DNA of 64,000 bases, taken from assembly GCF_000154785.2 (NCBI RefSeq), contig NC_015730.1, forward strand, positions 620,001 to 684,000, written 5' to 3'. Shown piece after piece: positions 34,968-44,623 of this stretch (position 1 is its first letter; every line of letters starts with the position of its first letter). The notes under the pieces are model-generated. The model saw nothing but the letters and a program-made list of their open reading frames with translations. It did no database searches and was not told where the DNA came from. Position numbers and translations under genes: made by a program. The DNA is from Roseobacter litoralis Och 149 (GTDB taxonomy: Bacteria; Pseudomonadota; Alphaproteobacteria; Rhodobacterales; Rhodobacteraceae).

Positions 34968-35758
34968 CGGTTCATTTCATCGGTGCAGGCCCGGGTGCGG
35001 CGGATCTGTTGACGCTGCGCGGGCGTGATCTTATCGCCGCTTGCCCGGTGTGCCTATATGCGGGGTCGCTCGTGCCTGAGGCTGTGCTGGACCATTGCCC
35101 GCCGGGGACGCGGATCATCAACACGGCACCCTTGGACCTTGATGCGATCATCGCTGAGATTGCTGATGCCCATGCCGCCGGGCAGGATGTGGCGCGGTTG
35201 CATTCGGGGGATTTGTCGCTGTGGTCTGCCATGGGCGAACAATTGCGACGTCTCAAAGCGCTGGATATCCCCTTTAGCGTGACGCCGGGCGTGCCGTCTT
35301 TTGCCGCCGCCGCCGCAAGTCTGGGGCAGGAGTTGACGCTGCCGGGGCTGTCCCAATCACTGGTTCTGACCCGAACGCAGGGCCGGGCGTCGTCCATGCC
35401 AGAACGTGAGACGCTCGCGAATTTTGGTGCGACAGGTGCTACGCTCGCGCTGCATCTGTCGATCGGGAACCTTGCGAAAGTGGTTGAGGACCTGACCCCG
35501 CATTATGGTGCGGCGTGCCCGGTCGCTGTGGTTTTTCGCGCGAGTTGGCCCGATGAACGTGTGCTGCGCGCCACGCTCGCCACGGTGCAGGCCCAGCTTG
35601 ATCCGGACATTTCACGCACCGCCTTGATTTTGGTCGGCCCGGCCATCGGCGGTGAGGATTTCGCGGAAAGCCGGTTATACGCCGCTGATTATGACAGACG
35701 TTACAGACCACAATCGGCACAAAGCCCGTGGTCGGAATGGAGACATGGCGATGACTGA
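34964..35758 (+). CDS. cobM: Precorrin-4 C11-methyltransferase CobM
   Basis: A 264-residue tetrapyrrole methylase that makes precorrin-5 from precorrin-4. Its N-terminus [18 protein letters not shown] and the central [15 protein letters not shown] and [16 protein letters not shown] blocks fit CobM/CbiF. The final residues extend past the family's normal end. The gene overlaps cobE by four bases and cobB by 14 bases, or by eight if cobB starts at 35751. Confidence 0.95.
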   Translation: MTVHFIGAGPGAADLLTLRGRDLIAACPVCLYAGSLVPEAVLDHCPPGTRIINTAPLDLDAIIAEIADAHAAGQDVARLHSGDLSLWSAMGEQLRRLKALDIPFSVTPGVPSFAAAAASLGQELTLPGLSQSLVLTRTQGRASSMPERETLANFGATGATLALHLSIGNLAKVVEDLTPHYGAACPVAVVFRASWPDERVLRATLATVQAQLDPDISRTALILVGPAIGGEDFAESRLYAADYDRRYRPQSAQSPWSEWRHGDD

Positions 35759-37067
35759 CGTACCCCCCGGCCTGCTGATTTCCGCGCCCTCCTCGGGGAC
35801 GGGGAAAACAACTGTGATGCTGGGCCTGTTGCGCGCCTTGCGTGATGACGGATTGACGGTGCAGCCCTATAAATCCGGGCCTGATTACATTGATCCGGCG
35901 TTTCACCGTGCAGCCAGCGGGCGGCCCTCGTTCAACCTTGATACCTGGGCGATGGACCCCGCGCTGCTGAATGGGATCGCGGCTGAGATGATGGACGCGG
36001 ATATCTGTATCGCGGAAGGGTCCATGGGGCTGTATGATGGGGTCGCCACAAAAGGCCAGACCGGCTTTGGCTCCAGCGCGGAGACGGCGATGCGGATGGG
36101 CTGGCCGGTGATTTTGGTCGTCGATGTGGGCGGTCAGGCGCAATCTGCGGCGGCCACGGCACTGGGGTTCAAAGCCTATGCACCTGATTTGCCCTTTGCA
36201 GGTGTGATTCTGAACCGCGTGGCCAGCCCGCGTCACGAACGGCTTGCGCGCCTTGGCATGGACAAGGCTGGCATCCCGGTTTTGGGCGTTTTGCCCCGCC
36301 GGGGGGATCTGAGCCTGCCGGAACGTCACCTTGGCCTTATTCAGGCGGTTGAACATCCCGATCTGGAAACCGCGATTGCGGGGTATGCCGAATTCCTGCG
36401 CGCGCATGTCGATCTGCCGGCGATCCGTGCGGCGGCGGCGGGTGCTGTGCAGAAATCAGGCGGCGGGCTGCCGCGCCCGCCCGCACAGCGCATTGCGCTT
36501 GCGCAAGATGCCGCCTTTTCGTTCACCTACCCGCATCTGCTGAAGGGCTGGCGCGCTGCGGGGGCCGAGATCCTACCGTTTTCGCCGCTGGCCGATGAGG
36601 CACCTGATACGAGCGCTGATCTGGTATGGTTGCCCGGCGGGTATCCGGAATTGCACGCAGGGCAATTGGCGGCGGCGTCGCAGTTTCTCGCTGGTTTGCG
36701 CGCCCATGCAGAGACGCGCCCGGTACATGGGGAATGCGGTGGATACATGGCGCTTGGCACCGCATTGATCGACAAGGAGGGTAACACCCATGCGATGGCC
36801 GGGTTGCTTGGCCTTGTGACCTCTTATGAGAAAAGGAAATTCCACCTTGGCTATCGTCGTGCCGTTCTGGGGGCGGCGATGCCCGGTTTTGCCACCGGTC
36901 AGGCGCTGCGCGGGCATGAGTTTCATTATTCGACCATTCTGGAGCAACCGGATGCGGCGCTGGCGGATGTGTTCGACGCGGATGGCAACCCGGTGCCTGA
37001 AACCGGGTCGTTGCGCGGCAATGTGACGGGGACGTTTTTTCACCTCATTACGCCAGAGGCAGCATGA
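35745..37067 (+). CDS. cobB: Hydrogenobyrinic acid a,c-diamide synthase CobB
   Basis: A 440-residue glutamine-dependent amidase that amidates the a and c acetate side chains. The N-terminal P-loop [13 protein letters not shown] is an ATPase of the dethiobiotin synthetase type, and the C-terminal glutaminase domain has the nucleophile Cys in [11 protein letters not shown]. It supplies the substrate of the cobaltochelatase. ATG 35745 or 35751 are equally possible; the longer frame from 35652 lacks homology. It overlaps cobM and cobA. Confidence 0.94.
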   Translation: MAMTDVPPGLLISAPSSGTGKTTVMLGLLRALRDDGLTVQPYKSGPDYIDPAFHRAASGRPSFNLDTWAMDPALLNGIAAEMMDADICIAEGSMGLYDGVATKGQTGFGSSAETAMRMGWPVILVVDVGGQAQSAAATALGFKAYAPDLPFAGVILNRVASPRHERLARLGMDKAGIPVLGVLPRRGDLSLPERHLGLIQAVEHPDLETAIAGYAEFLRAHVDLPAIRAAAAGAVQKSGGGLPRPPAQRIALAQDAAFSFTYPHLLKGWRAAGAEILPFSPLADEAPDTSADLVWLPGGYPELHAGQLAAASQFLAGLRAHAETRPVHGECGGYMALGTALIDKEGNTHAMAGLLGLVTSYEKRKFHLGYRRAVLGAAMPGFATGQALRGHEFHYSTILEQPDAALADVFDADGNPVPETGSLRGNVTGTFFHLITPEAA

Positions 37068-37783
37068 GCGGATTCGTTTCCTTCGTCGGCTCCGGGCCGG
37101 GCGATCCGGAGTTGCTGACCCTCAAGGCGGTGGACCGGCTCAAGCGCGCGGACGCTGTTCTGTTTGATGATTTATCCTCTGGCCCGATTTTGACCCATGC
37201 CAAGCAGGGCGCCGATCTGGTGGGTGTGGGTAAACGGGCGGGCCGCCCGTCACCCCGTCAACAGCACGTCAGCCGTTTGCTGGTCGAATACGCCGAGGCA
37301 GGCGGGCGTATCGTGCGGCTGAAATCGGGCGACAGCGGTCTGTTTGGCCGCCTCGAAGAAGAACTCGTGGCGCTGCGCGCCGCCGGCATTGAATACGAGA
37401 TCATTCCCGGCGTGCCATCCGCCATTGCCGCTGCTGCTGCCTGCGGTATCCCGCTGACACGCCGTTTCACCGCGCGTCGTGTCCAGTTTGTGACAGGGCA
37501 TGACGCATCAGGGGATTTGCCGGATGATCTGGACCTCACCGCACTTGCCGATAAAACCGCCTGCACGGTCGTCTTTATGGGCAAACGGACCTTTCCAAGA
37601 CTGGCGCAGGCCCTGATGGCGCGCGGCCTGCCCCCCGAAACGCCTGCGATCCTCGCCGAGGCCGTGGGCACGCAGGAGCAGACAATCACCCGAACCACCG
37701 TTGCGGCACTGGTTGCCGCATTGACGTCAGAGGTCGGATCAAAACCGGCGCTGATTTTCTATGGACCTCTGGCAGAAGGGTAG
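37064..37783 (+). CDS. cobA: Uroporphyrinogen-III C-methyltransferase CobA
   Basis: A 239-residue SAM-dependent methyltransferase making precorrin-2, the branch point to cobalamin and siroheme. It is the single-domain form without CysG dehydrogenase or ferrochelatase parts. The blocks FVGSGPGDPELLTLKA, VRLKSGDSGLFGR and VIPG-type EIIPGVPSAIAAAA are present, with GHDASGD later. It overlaps cobB by four bases and is separated from cobF by eight. Confidence 0.94.
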   Translation: MSGFVSFVGSGPGDPELLTLKAVDRLKRADAVLFDDLSSGPILTHAKQGADLVGVGKRAGRPSPRQQHVSRLLVEYAEAGGRIVRLKSGDSGLFGRLEEELVALRAAGIEYEIIPGVPSAIAAAAACGIPLTRRFTARRVQFVTGHDASGDLPDDLDLTALADKTACTVVFMGKRTFPRLAQALMARGLPPETPAILAEAVGTQEQTITRTTVAALVAALTSEVGSKPALIFYGPLAEG

Positions 37784-37791
37784 CGCGCGCT

Positions 37792-38535
37792 ATGATCTCT
37801 GATCTGTGGCTTATCGGGATTGGCACCGGCGCGATGTCGCATATCACGCTGGAAGGCCAGCAGGCGATCCGCGACGCAGCCGTGATCCTCTTGCCGCGCA
37901 AAGGGGCGGGCAAGGATGACCTCGCCACGGTGCGTCTGAAAATCATCGAAGCAGCAGGCGCGCAGGCAAAGGTCGTGCCGTTCGAGATGCCGGTGCGGGA
38001 TGAAACACTGTCCTATCAGGAGCGTGTGGCGCTGTGGCATGATCAGATCGCGCTGGCGTGGCAGGGCGCTTTGGCAGGGACAGACATCACCGGTCCGGTT
38101 GCCCTGTTGGTCTGGGGCGATCCCGGATTATACGACAGCACCCTGCGTATTGCCGAACGCCTGTCGCCGCGCCCCACGATCCGGGTTGTGCCGGGTATCA
38201 CGGCTTTGCAGGCTTTGACGGCCGCACACGCGATCCCCTTCAACACCATCGATGGATCGGTCTGCGTCACCACGGGCCAGCAACTGCGCACCCATGGCCT
38301 GCCGGGCAAAGCAGAGACTGCCGTTGTGATGCTGGATGGTAAATGCAGTTTCATGGCGCTGGATGATCCGGACCTCATGATCTGGTGGGGGGCTTTTCTG
38401 GGCATGCCCGAACAGATAACCATCAAGGGGCGTCTGCGCGCTGTCGGCACGCAGATCGTGGAAAAACGCGCGAGGGCCCGCGCGGATCATGGCTGGATCA
38501 TGGATACGTATTTGCTGCGCAAAGGCGACGGATGA
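37792..38535 (+). CDS. cobF: Precorrin-6A synthase (deacetylating) CobF
   Basis: A 247-residue tetrapyrrole methylase that methylates C-1 and removes the acetyl group from precorrin-5. CobF occurs only in the aerobic pathway, so it and CobG together show the oxygen-dependent route. The N-terminus LWLIGIGTGAMSHITLEGQ and internal VWGDPGLYDSTLRIAER and VVPGITALQALTA are diagnostic. Confidence 0.95.
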   Translation: MISDLWLIGIGTGAMSHITLEGQQAIRDAAVILLPRKGAGKDDLATVRLKIIEAAGAQAKVVPFEMPVRDETLSYQERVALWHDQIALAWQGALAGTDITGPVALLVWGDPGLYDSTLRIAERLSPRPTIRVVPGITALQALTAAHAIPFNTIDGSVCVTTGQQLRTHGLPGKAETAVVMLDGKCSFMALDDPDLMIWWGAFLGMPEQITIKGRLRAVGTQIVEKRARARADHGWIMDTYLLRKGDG

Positions 38536-38595
38536 GGCTGTGAAATGCCTTTTGCGGACAGGTTGATTTGATAGGATGCCAGAAAAGGGCGAGCG

Positions 38596-39219
38596 GTGAA
38601 ACTGACACAGACACATCGACAAGCGTTGCAGGATATCCTGACGTGGCGTCGTGATGTCCGGCATTTTCGCAACGATCCCGTCGCGCCGGAGGTGCTGGCA
38701 CGTCTGCGCGCCAGCATGGACAGCGCGCCTTCGGTCGGAAATTCGCGCCCCTGGCGTATCCTTCAGATCGAAGACACTGCCCTGCGCGCCCGGATCATCG
38801 CGAATTTCGAAGCGAGCAATGCCGAGGCAGCGCAGCTTTACTCCGGCAGCGATCAGCAGGCCTATCTGGCGCTGAAACTGGCAGGGCTGCGCGATGCACC
38901 CGTTCATCTGGCTGTGTTTACCGATACCGCACCGGAAGAGGGCAAAGGCTTGGGGCGTCAGAGCATGCCGGAGATGTTGTCCTATTCAACCGCGATGGCG
39001 ATCCACACATTGTGGCTGGCGGCACGGGCCGAGAATATTGGCGTCGGTTGGGTGTCGATCCTTGATCCGGACGACGTATGCGCCACATTGGGCGTCCCGC
39101 CAGAGTGGTCGCTGACCGGATACCTGTGCCTTGGGTATGCGGAAACGGAGTCAGATACGCCCCTTTTGCATCAGACAGGATGGCAGGAGGATACCGCGAC
39201 GCAGTGGATTATTCGCTAG
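38596..39219 (+). CDS. bluB: 5,6-dimethylbenzimidazole synthase BluB
   Basis: A 207-residue flavin destructase of the nitroreductase fold that splits reduced FMN with oxygen to make the lower ligand of cobalamin. The family start, TWRRDVRHFRNDPV, and SMPEMLSYSTAMAIHTLWLAARA with GVGWVSILDPDDV later are diagnostic of BluB against other nitroreductases. The start is GTG at 38596. It lies 60 bases behind cobF and is probably the last gene of the operon, though a separate promoter is possible. Confidence 0.92.
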   Translation: MKLTQTHRQALQDILTWRRDVRHFRNDPVAPEVLARLRASMDSAPSVGNSRPWRILQIEDTALRARIIANFEASNAEAAQLYSGSDQQAYLALKLAGLRDAPVHLAVFTDTAPEEGKGLGRQSMPEMLSYSTAMAIHTLWLAARAENIGVGWVSILDPDDVCATLGVPPEWSLTGYLCLGYAETESDTPLLHQTGWQEDTATQWIIR

Positions 39220-39305
39220 CGGGCTGCATCTGACAGGGCAGGGGCGGTTTGGCAACGATTGTTTCCAGTGGTAAAACCGTTGGGTCCCAGAAAAGGTGCA
39301 ACCCA

Positions 39306-40121
39306 ATGTCAGATAAATCGAAGATCAACACCATCGCAGCAGCCCTGCAGGACGTGCCGGAGGTTCAAGCCCTGTTTCTAAGTGGCAGTCACGGGAACGG
39401 CTTGGCCGATGCCTATAGCGATCTGGACTTCGTTTTGGTGTGCGAGAATGGCGCAACAGATGCGATTGCCGCCGCATGGCGCGAAGCGGTGTCGCAAACC
39501 GGAACGATCGTTTTGTGGTGGGATCGCACGAACATACCCGTTCTCATCAATGCGATCACCGAAGACTGGATGCGCATTGACCTGATCATTCTCAAGCCTG
39601 AGCAGCTGGCTTCGCATTATCAGAACACGCTGAAAGTCGTTTTCGATCCCGAGCGACTATACGATCAATTGACGCCGCAAGCGCCTTCGAGGGTGCGGGA
39701 CCCGGATAAATTCCTGCGTCAGGTGGAGGATTTTATTCGAATACTCGGGCTTTTGCCTTTGGCTGAGGGTCGCAAGGAATATATCAACGGTGTCTTGGGC
39801 GTCTATCACCTCAGGCAGTTACTGGTTGATTTGCTAGTGGAAGAAACCAACGCGCCCCACCGTGGTGGCATCCTGCATCTCAATCGGCTGCTGACGGATG
39901 CTCAGCAAGAGCTTCTGATCTCGCTGCCGCCGCCTTTGCCCATCCGTGAGGGCATGATCGCGGCGCATCTTGCCTATGCTGGTGCTTTTCTGCCGCGCGC
40001 CCGGCGACAAGCCGCAGAACTGGGTGTCGTGTGGCCCGACCGGTTTGAAGAGGCGACATGGAAACGGCTCAAGCAGACGCTGTCCTTGGAGCGCCCTTAC
40101 GATCCGCAAGTAGCTGTTTGA
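39306..40121 (+). CDS. Nucleotidyltransferase domain protein (aminoglycoside adenylyltransferase-like)
   Basis: A 271-residue protein with a polymerase-beta-type nucleotidyltransferase domain: LSGSHGNGLADAYSDLDFVLV holds the Gly-Ser and the two metal-binding Asp residues, and MRIDLIIL the third. The C-terminal half is helical, as in streptomycin/spectinomycin adenylyltransferase relatives. Whether it modifies an antibiotic, a nucleotide or a protein is unknown. It stands alone between the cobalamin and sulfonate operons. ATG 39306 is preferred; the frame continues 19 codons upstream. Confidence 0.7.
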   Translation: MSDKSKINTIAAALQDVPEVQALFLSGSHGNGLADAYSDLDFVLVCENGATDAIAAAWREAVSQTGTIVLWWDRTNIPVLINAITEDWMRIDLIILKPEQLASHYQNTLKVVFDPERLYDQLTPQAPSRVRDPDKFLRQVEDFIRILGLLPLAEGRKEYINGVLGVYHLRQLLVDLLVEETNAPHRGGILHLNRLLTDAQQELLISLPPPLPIREGMIAAHLAYAGAFLPRARRQAAELGVVWPDRFEEATWKRLKQTLSLERPYDPQVAV

Positions 40122-40191
40122 ACGCATGGTGGTCAGGCCGGACCAAAACAGGCGTGCAGAGTGACAAGTTTTAGCAGTCATCCACATTTGG

Positions 40192-41298
40192 CTAACGGGT
40201 GACGTCGCTCCGATTGGGCAGGGTGGTCAAGCCCATCTGGGCGAGGGTGAGGCTGGCCTCATCCGCCAGCAGGTTCCAATATTGTTCAAGCCCGTCGCGC
40301 CCACCCGCCGCAATCGCAAATTGCATCCCGCGCCCAAAGAAGACAAAATCAGCGCCCATGTGATAGGCTTTGACGACGTCCTCACCCGACCGCATCCCGG
40401 TGTCATAAAACAGGGGGTACTGCGGGCCGATGGCGTCGCGTATCCGTTTGAGCGCAAGAATGGGGGGCGGCGCGCTGTCAAGCTGGCGCCCGCCATGGGT
40501 TGAGACCTGAATGGCGTCAACGCCCTGCGCTTTCAGCTGCAAGGCATCGTCAATATCCGTCACACCCTTGGCCACCAGATTGCCATCCCAACTGTCGCGC
40601 AAACGCTTGAGAAAATCCCAATCTGCGGCTGCGCGGCTTTCGGTGCGATCAAAGGTAAACTCCGGTGTCTGGAAGTTTGCCAGATCGGGCGCGCCTGCTA
40701 TGAGGCTGGAGAGGGACCAGCGTGGATGCAGGGCAAAGTCGATGAATTGCATCGGACCGATCCTGAACGGCATCTTGAACCCACGCCGCAATTCGCGCGG
40801 ACGTCGCCCCACTTCGGGCACATCCAGCGTCATGATCAGCGTTTTGTATCCGGCGGTTTTGGCACGCTCCACCAGTTTGGCCGTGCCGCTGCCATCCCCG
40901 GAAAAGTAGAGCTGAAACCAGGCGTGTCCCTGCGCCTCTTCGATCATCGTTTCCAGTGAGGTGGACGCAACGGTCGAGACACCGACAGGCACCTGATGTT
41001 TCGCAGCAATGCGCGCCAGCATCACATCCGCGCCGGGACCTGACAGATTGCACATGCCCATCGGGCTGATGCCAAAGGGAGCTTGACCCGCGTGCTCAAA
41101 CACCTGCACACCGATGTCGCGACGCGCAACGTTGCGCAGCACGCGCGGCTGCAATTCGATGTCTCGCAGGGCGGCGAGGTTGCGCGCTTCGGCCACGCCA
41201 TTGCCCGCCGCCCCGTCAATGTAGTCAAAGACCATCCAAGGCAGACGCCGCCGCGCGATGCGGCGGGCGTCGTCATAGCTGTGGATGGCGGTACCCAT
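40192..41298 (-). CDS. FMN-dependent alpha-hydroxy-acid dehydrogenase (possible sulfolactate dehydrogenase)
   Basis: A 368-residue protein of the lactate/mandelate dehydrogenase, glycolate oxidase family. It has the FMN-binding PFGISPMGM and LIMTLDVPEVGRR, and the active-site segment STHGGRQLDSAPPP, where the family normally has SNHGGRQ: the Asn is replaced by Thr while the catalytic His and Arg stay. It is the last gene of the operon with sulfopyruvate decarboxylase, so the best guess is oxidation of sulfolactate to sulfopyruvate, as a sulfolactate dehydrogenase. The family also includes plain lactate dehydrogenase, so substrate is inferred from context. Confidence 0.75.
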   Translation of the reverse strand: MGTAIHSYDDARRIARRRLPWMVFDYIDGAAGNGVAEARNLAALRDIELQPRVLRNVARRDIGVQVFEHAGQAPFGISPMGMCNLSGPGADVMLARIAAKHQVPVGVSTVASTSLETMIEEAQGHAWFQLYFSGDGSGTAKLVERAKTAGYKTLIMTLDVPEVGRRPRELRRGFKMPFRIGPMQFIDFALHPRWSLSSLIAGAPDLANFQTPEFTFDRTESRAAADWDFLKRLRDSWDGNLVAKGVTDIDDALQLKAQGVDAIQVSTHGGRQLDSAPPPILALKRIRDAIGPQYPLFYDTGMRSGEDVVKAYHMGADFVFFGRGMQFAIAAGGRDGLEQYWNLLADEASLTLAQMGLTTLPNRSDVTR

Positions 41299-41302
41299 CA
41301 GA

Positions 41303-41857
41303 TCAGGCCTGAACCGCCTTCATGAAGCGGTCGCGAATAACGACCGGGTCCATGGTGATCACAGGCAGCTTGATGTTGCCGCTGTCGCATTTCACGACGA
41401 TGATCGTCATCTGCTTGCTGTCGATGGCTTTTTGCAGAACCTCGCCGGTGTCTTTGTCCTGACACTCGATCACGTTTTCACAGCCACAGGCCGATGCCAC
41501 TGCCGCCAGCGACGTTTTCTTGCCCGCGTAGGTCGGTTGATCCCCGGTGGAACCGTAAGATCCATTGTCGATGATCATCAGGATATAGTTGTCCGCGACG
41601 TTGTTGGCGATAGTAGGCAGAGTGCCCATATTGGTCAGAACAGAGCCGTCCCCGTCGATGGAGATCACGGTTTTGTCCTGTGCCATGGCAAGGCCAAGCC
41701 CGATGGAAGACGACAAACCCATGGTGCCGAGCATGTAGAAATTGGTCGGCTGGTCGTCGATCATATGCAGTTCCTGGCTGGGCAGACCGATGTTGCAGAC
41801 AACGAGGTGATCCCGAAGGATGGGCGCGATTTCGCGCAGGATTTCAGAACGGATCAT
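41303..41857 (-). CDS. comE: Sulfopyruvate decarboxylase, beta subunit
   Basis: A 184-residue thiamine-diphosphate-binding subunit that completes the two-chain sulfopyruvate decarboxylase. The TPP motif GDGSVLTNMG...MIIDN is present with the usual spacing. The enzyme forms sulfoacetaldehyde from sulfopyruvate, for later cleavage by Xsc. The start at 41857 overlaps the alpha subunit stop by four bases; a longer frame exists but has no homology. The subunit matches comE of coenzyme M biosynthesis and its bacterial catabolic relatives. Confidence 0.88.
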   Translation of the reverse strand: MIRSEILREIAPILRDHLVVCNIGLPSQELHMIDDQPTNFYMLGTMGLSSSIGLGLAMAQDKTVISIDGDGSVLTNMGTLPTIANNVADNYILMIIDNGSYGSTGDQPTYAGKKTSLAAVASACGCENVIECQDKDTGEVLQKAIDSKQMTIIVVKCDSGNIKLPVITMDPVVIRDRFMKAVQA

Positions 41858-42360
41858 TGGTCGCCATAGCCTCCCCAGAAGGACGCATCCGTCAGGATCG
41901 CCACAGGTTTGTTGCACATGAATGTGTATTTCAGAATCTCAGGCAGTTCGGCTGCATCGGATTCCTTATGGAAGTGGAACGTGGGGATCAGCATCTGGTT
42001 CAACAGCGCCTTGGTGTGCACCGCCATCTCGACCTGACAGGCCACGGGTTCGCGCAACTCGCCCCGATAGGAGATCAACATGGGCAGCGGCATCCGGTAG
42101 TATTGCGTCAGCGTGGCCAGCGTGTTGATCGTGACCCCAATCGCGGTGTTCTGCATGATGATGGCAGGTTTCTTGCCCCCCATGAAAGCCCCCGCGCACA
42201 ACCCCATGCCTTCGTCTTCCTTATTGGACGGGACGTGGTGGATTTCGGGTCGTGCCTCGACTTCGTCGATGACGCCGGCAAGCTGTTTGCACGGAACTGT
42301 GGTAATGAATTCAACGCCTTCTGCGATGAAATCGTCCACAATTTTGGAACTGATGGACAC
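41854..42360 (-). CDS. comD: Sulfopyruvate decarboxylase, alpha subunit
   Basis: A 168-residue TPP-dependent decarboxylase subunit with the pyrimidine-binding fold: VEFITTVPCKQLAGVID, a catalytic-type Glu near SNKEDEGMGLCAGA, and PAIIMQNTAIGVTINTLATL. Together with the beta subunit it forms sulfopyruvate decarboxylase. The gene follows the universal stress protein gene by 65 bases on the same strand. In roseobacters comDE belongs to sulfolactate and cysteate degradation, which fits the neighbours. Confidence 0.88.
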   Translation of the reverse strand: MSISSKIVDDFIAEGVEFITTVPCKQLAGVIDEVEARPEIHHVPSNKEDEGMGLCAGAFMGGKKPAIIMQNTAIGVTINTLATLTQYYRMPLPMLISYRGELREPVACQVEMAVHTKALLNQMLIPTFHFHKESDAAELPEILKYTFMCNKPVAILTDASFWGGYGDQ

Positions 42361-42425
42361 GTATGTGGCCTCCTCGAATTCAGATTGAAGTGAAAGTCGT
42401 ATTTTTTAGAAAGGCAGGAGCAAGT

Positions 42426-42830
42426 TCAGCGCAACACAACGACAGAGCAATGCGCCTGCTGTACAATCCTCGCCGCAGTAGAGCCGAGAAAGAAATCGCT
42501 CAACCCCGGTTTATGAGACCCCAGAATGATGCAATCGGCGTTTTGCTCCTTTGCATATTGCGCGATCGACCGGCCGGTATGGCCGTTGATCAAGACAGCC
42601 TTGGCGCTGGGAATACCCTGCACGCGTTCCAACAGCCGTTTTTCAGCATTCGCCCGTTCACGTTCCACGATATCGTCGGTGACATAGGCGTTCGTGGTGC
42701 CCGATGGCAACTCGTGGACATGCAGTGCAATGATTTCGCCGCCGTCATCCAGCAGCAGTTTCGCCTTGGCCAGCGCGGTTTCGCTTATTCCGTGGTCAAG
42801 AGCGAGGCAGACGATGATCTTCTTGTACAT
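42426..42830 (-). CDS. Universal stress protein (UspA family)
   Basis: A 134-residue single-domain universal stress protein. The ATP-binding pattern G-x2-G-x9-G-S/T is recognisable in LGSHKPGLSDFFLGSTA. Such proteins often accompany TRAP transporters and act in their regulation, but no transporter gene is present here. It lies between the zinc dehydrogenase and the decarboxylase in the sulfonate operon, so it is co-transcribed with catabolic genes. Its partner is unknown. Confidence 0.85.
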   Translation of the reverse strand: MYKKIIVCLALDHGISETALAKAKLLLDDGGEIIALHVHELPSGTTNAYVTDDIVERERANAEKRLLERVQGIPSAKAVLINGHTGRSIAQYAKEQNADCIILGSHKPGLSDFFLGSTAARIVQQAHCSVVVLR

Positions 42831-42861
42831 GGTGTGTCCTTTTTCGGTTGCAGGCGGCGGG

Positions 42862-43869
42862 TTAGTCGGCGTGTTCGGGGATCAGGACGATTTTCGGCGA
42901 TGCGACCTTACCGTTGCGTATATCGTTAAACGCGCTTTGACCCCGCGCCAAGGGGCGTGTCTCGATCCAGTCAAGAGGCCCGAGCCGCCCGTCGAAAATG
43001 GCCTCAGCCGTGTCGCGGAAATCCTGCGCCGTATAGGTGTATGTACCAATAAAGGTGATTTCCTGCAAAGTCATCCGGCGCACATCAAGACCGCCTTCAC
43101 CGCTCCCGAGGCCGATATGCCCGATCACCCCGCCCGGACGGGCCATCATACAGGCAGCAGCACGGGTGGCCGCATAGCCCACACCGTCAATCACAAGGTC
43201 AACGCTGCCCGCTTCGGGCGCGGCAGGTTCATCCGGCGCGCAAACCTCAAAACCTGCAACATCAGCAAGACGCGCGCGGCGTAGCTCATTTGGCTCAATC
43301 ACCGTAATATCCCGCGCACCCTGTGCTGCAAGCGCCAAGGCAGCGCCAACGCCGATTGCGCCCCCGCCAATCACTGCGCACCGCGTATCCGTGAGGTCGC
43401 TGCCCAAGACAGCACGCGTGAGCCGGGCGGCGTGCCAACCACAGGCGATAGGTTCGGCCAATGCTGCTTTTTCAAGGTCGACGTGATCTGGCACCGTCAC
43501 AAGATTACGCTCGGGCACGCAGACGTATTCTGCGAAAGCGCCCTCGCGTGGCAGCATGGATATGATCTGCCGGTTGGTGCAAAGGTTCTCGCGGCCTGCG
43601 TTGCAATCGTCGCAGGACAGGCAGGTGATCAATGGATTGAGGGTGACGCGTCGCCCGTCCATCGGTCCGCCAACCACGACACCGGCTGCTTCGTGTCCAA
43701 GTGTCAGTGGGGCAGGGCGGCGTTCATCATGACCGAGAAAGGCATGCATGTCCGACCCGCAAATCCCCGATGCCTCGATGCGCACCAGATGTTCGTCCGC
43801 GTTGGGGGTTGGCAAAGGGCGGTCCTGATAGGTCAATTGCTCAATGTCAGTATAGACTAATGCCTTCAT
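42862..43869 (-). CDS. Zinc-dependent medium-chain alcohol dehydrogenase (probable sulfonate polyol dehydrogenase)
   Basis: A 335-residue medium-chain dehydrogenase. Catalytic zinc ligands are in ICGSD and LGHEAAG, the structural zinc cysteines in CLSCDDCNAGRENLC, and the NAD loop is VIGGGAIGVGAALAL. With the SDR gene upstream and HpsN, it resembles the HpsOP pair that interconverts isomers of 2,3-dihydroxypropane-1-sulfonate through a C-2 ketone. The match to HpsO or HpsP is by context, so no symbol is given. It overlaps the SDR gene by four bases. Confidence 0.75.
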   Translation of the reverse strand: MKALVYTDIEQLTYQDRPLPTPNADEHLVRIEASGICGSDMHAFLGHDERRPAPLTLGHEAAGVVVGGPMDGRRVTLNPLITCLSCDDCNAGRENLCTNRQIISMLPREGAFAEYVCVPERNLVTVPDHVDLEKAALAEPIACGWHAARLTRAVLGSDLTDTRCAVIGGGAIGVGAALALAAQGARDITVIEPNELRRARLADVAGFEVCAPDEPAAPEAGSVDLVIDGVGYAATRAAACMMARPGGVIGHIGLGSGEGGLDVRRMTLQEITFIGTYTYTAQDFRDTAEAIFDGRLGPLDWIETRPLARGQSAFNDIRNGKVASPKIVLIPEHAD

Positions 43870-44618
43870 TTTGCTGTAAAACCTCCGTCAACGAAAAGGG
43901 TCTGGCCGGTTACATAGTCAGACGCGGGCGCGCAGAAAAACATCAGCGGACCATCAAGGTCGACAGGTTCGCCGTTGCGCCCGATGCAGGTCTGATCCGC
44001 GTTGCGCTGCGCCAGTTCGGGATTGGCAAATACCGGCCCTGTCAGTTCCGTGCGGAAAAAACCGGGTGCCACGGCGTTCGCGGTGATGCCGTGGCCTGAC
44101 CATGCCTCGGCCATGGCGCGGGTCATCTGTTCCACCCCGCCTTTGGACGCGCCATAGCTGATGCCATTGGGAAAGGCGCGCTGCGATTGCAGAGAGGCGA
44201 AATTGATGATCCGGCCCCACCCGTTTTGTCTCATCGCTGGGACAAGCGCTTGGGCGAGAAAAAAGGGTGCCGCAAGATTGAGGTTCAGGGTCACATCCCA
44301 CCCTGCATCTGTCACCTCATCTGCATGCTGACGTGTATTGATTCCAGCGGCATTGATCAGGATATCCACCTCACCAAATGGTACACCGACCTTTGTGGCC
44401 ACATCTTTCAAGGCATCCCTGTCTGCCAGATCGGCTATGACGCAGGCGGTCTGCCCCTCTGTCTCACGATGCCAGGCGTCCAATTCCTTTGCGCGACGCG
44501 CGACGCCGACGACTTTGGCGCCTGCCTGTGCCAGCATCGTGGCGGCTTGTCGGCCCAAACCACTGCTGGCACCTGTCACGCAGACCACCTTGCCGCTGAC
44601 ATCAAAGAGCGCGCTCAC
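43866..44618 (-). CDS. Short-chain dehydrogenase/reductase (probable sulfonate polyol dehydrogenase)
   Basis: A 250-residue classical SDR: cofactor motif TGASSGLG, NAAG in the centre, catalytic Ser-Tyr-Lys with SYGASKGG, and PGFFRTEL. Its neighbours HpsN and the zinc dehydrogenase suggest oxidation or reduction of dihydroxypropanesulfonate at C-2, with an isomerisation purpose. The gene starts five bases after the hpsN stop and overlaps the next gene by four. Exact substrate is inferred. Confidence 0.75.
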   Translation of the reverse strand: MSALFDVSGKVVCVTGASSGLGRQAATMLAQAGAKVVGVARRAKELDAWHRETEGQTACVIADLADRDALKDVATKVGVPFGEVDILINAAGINTRQHADEVTDAGWDVTLNLNLAAPFFLAQALVPAMRQNGWGRIINFASLQSQRAFPNGISYGASKGGVEQMTRAMAEAWSGHGITANAVAPGFFRTELTGPVFANPELAQRNADQTCIGRNGEPVDLDGPLMFFCAPASDYVTGQTLFVDGGFTAK

Positions 44619-44623
44619 CTGAA

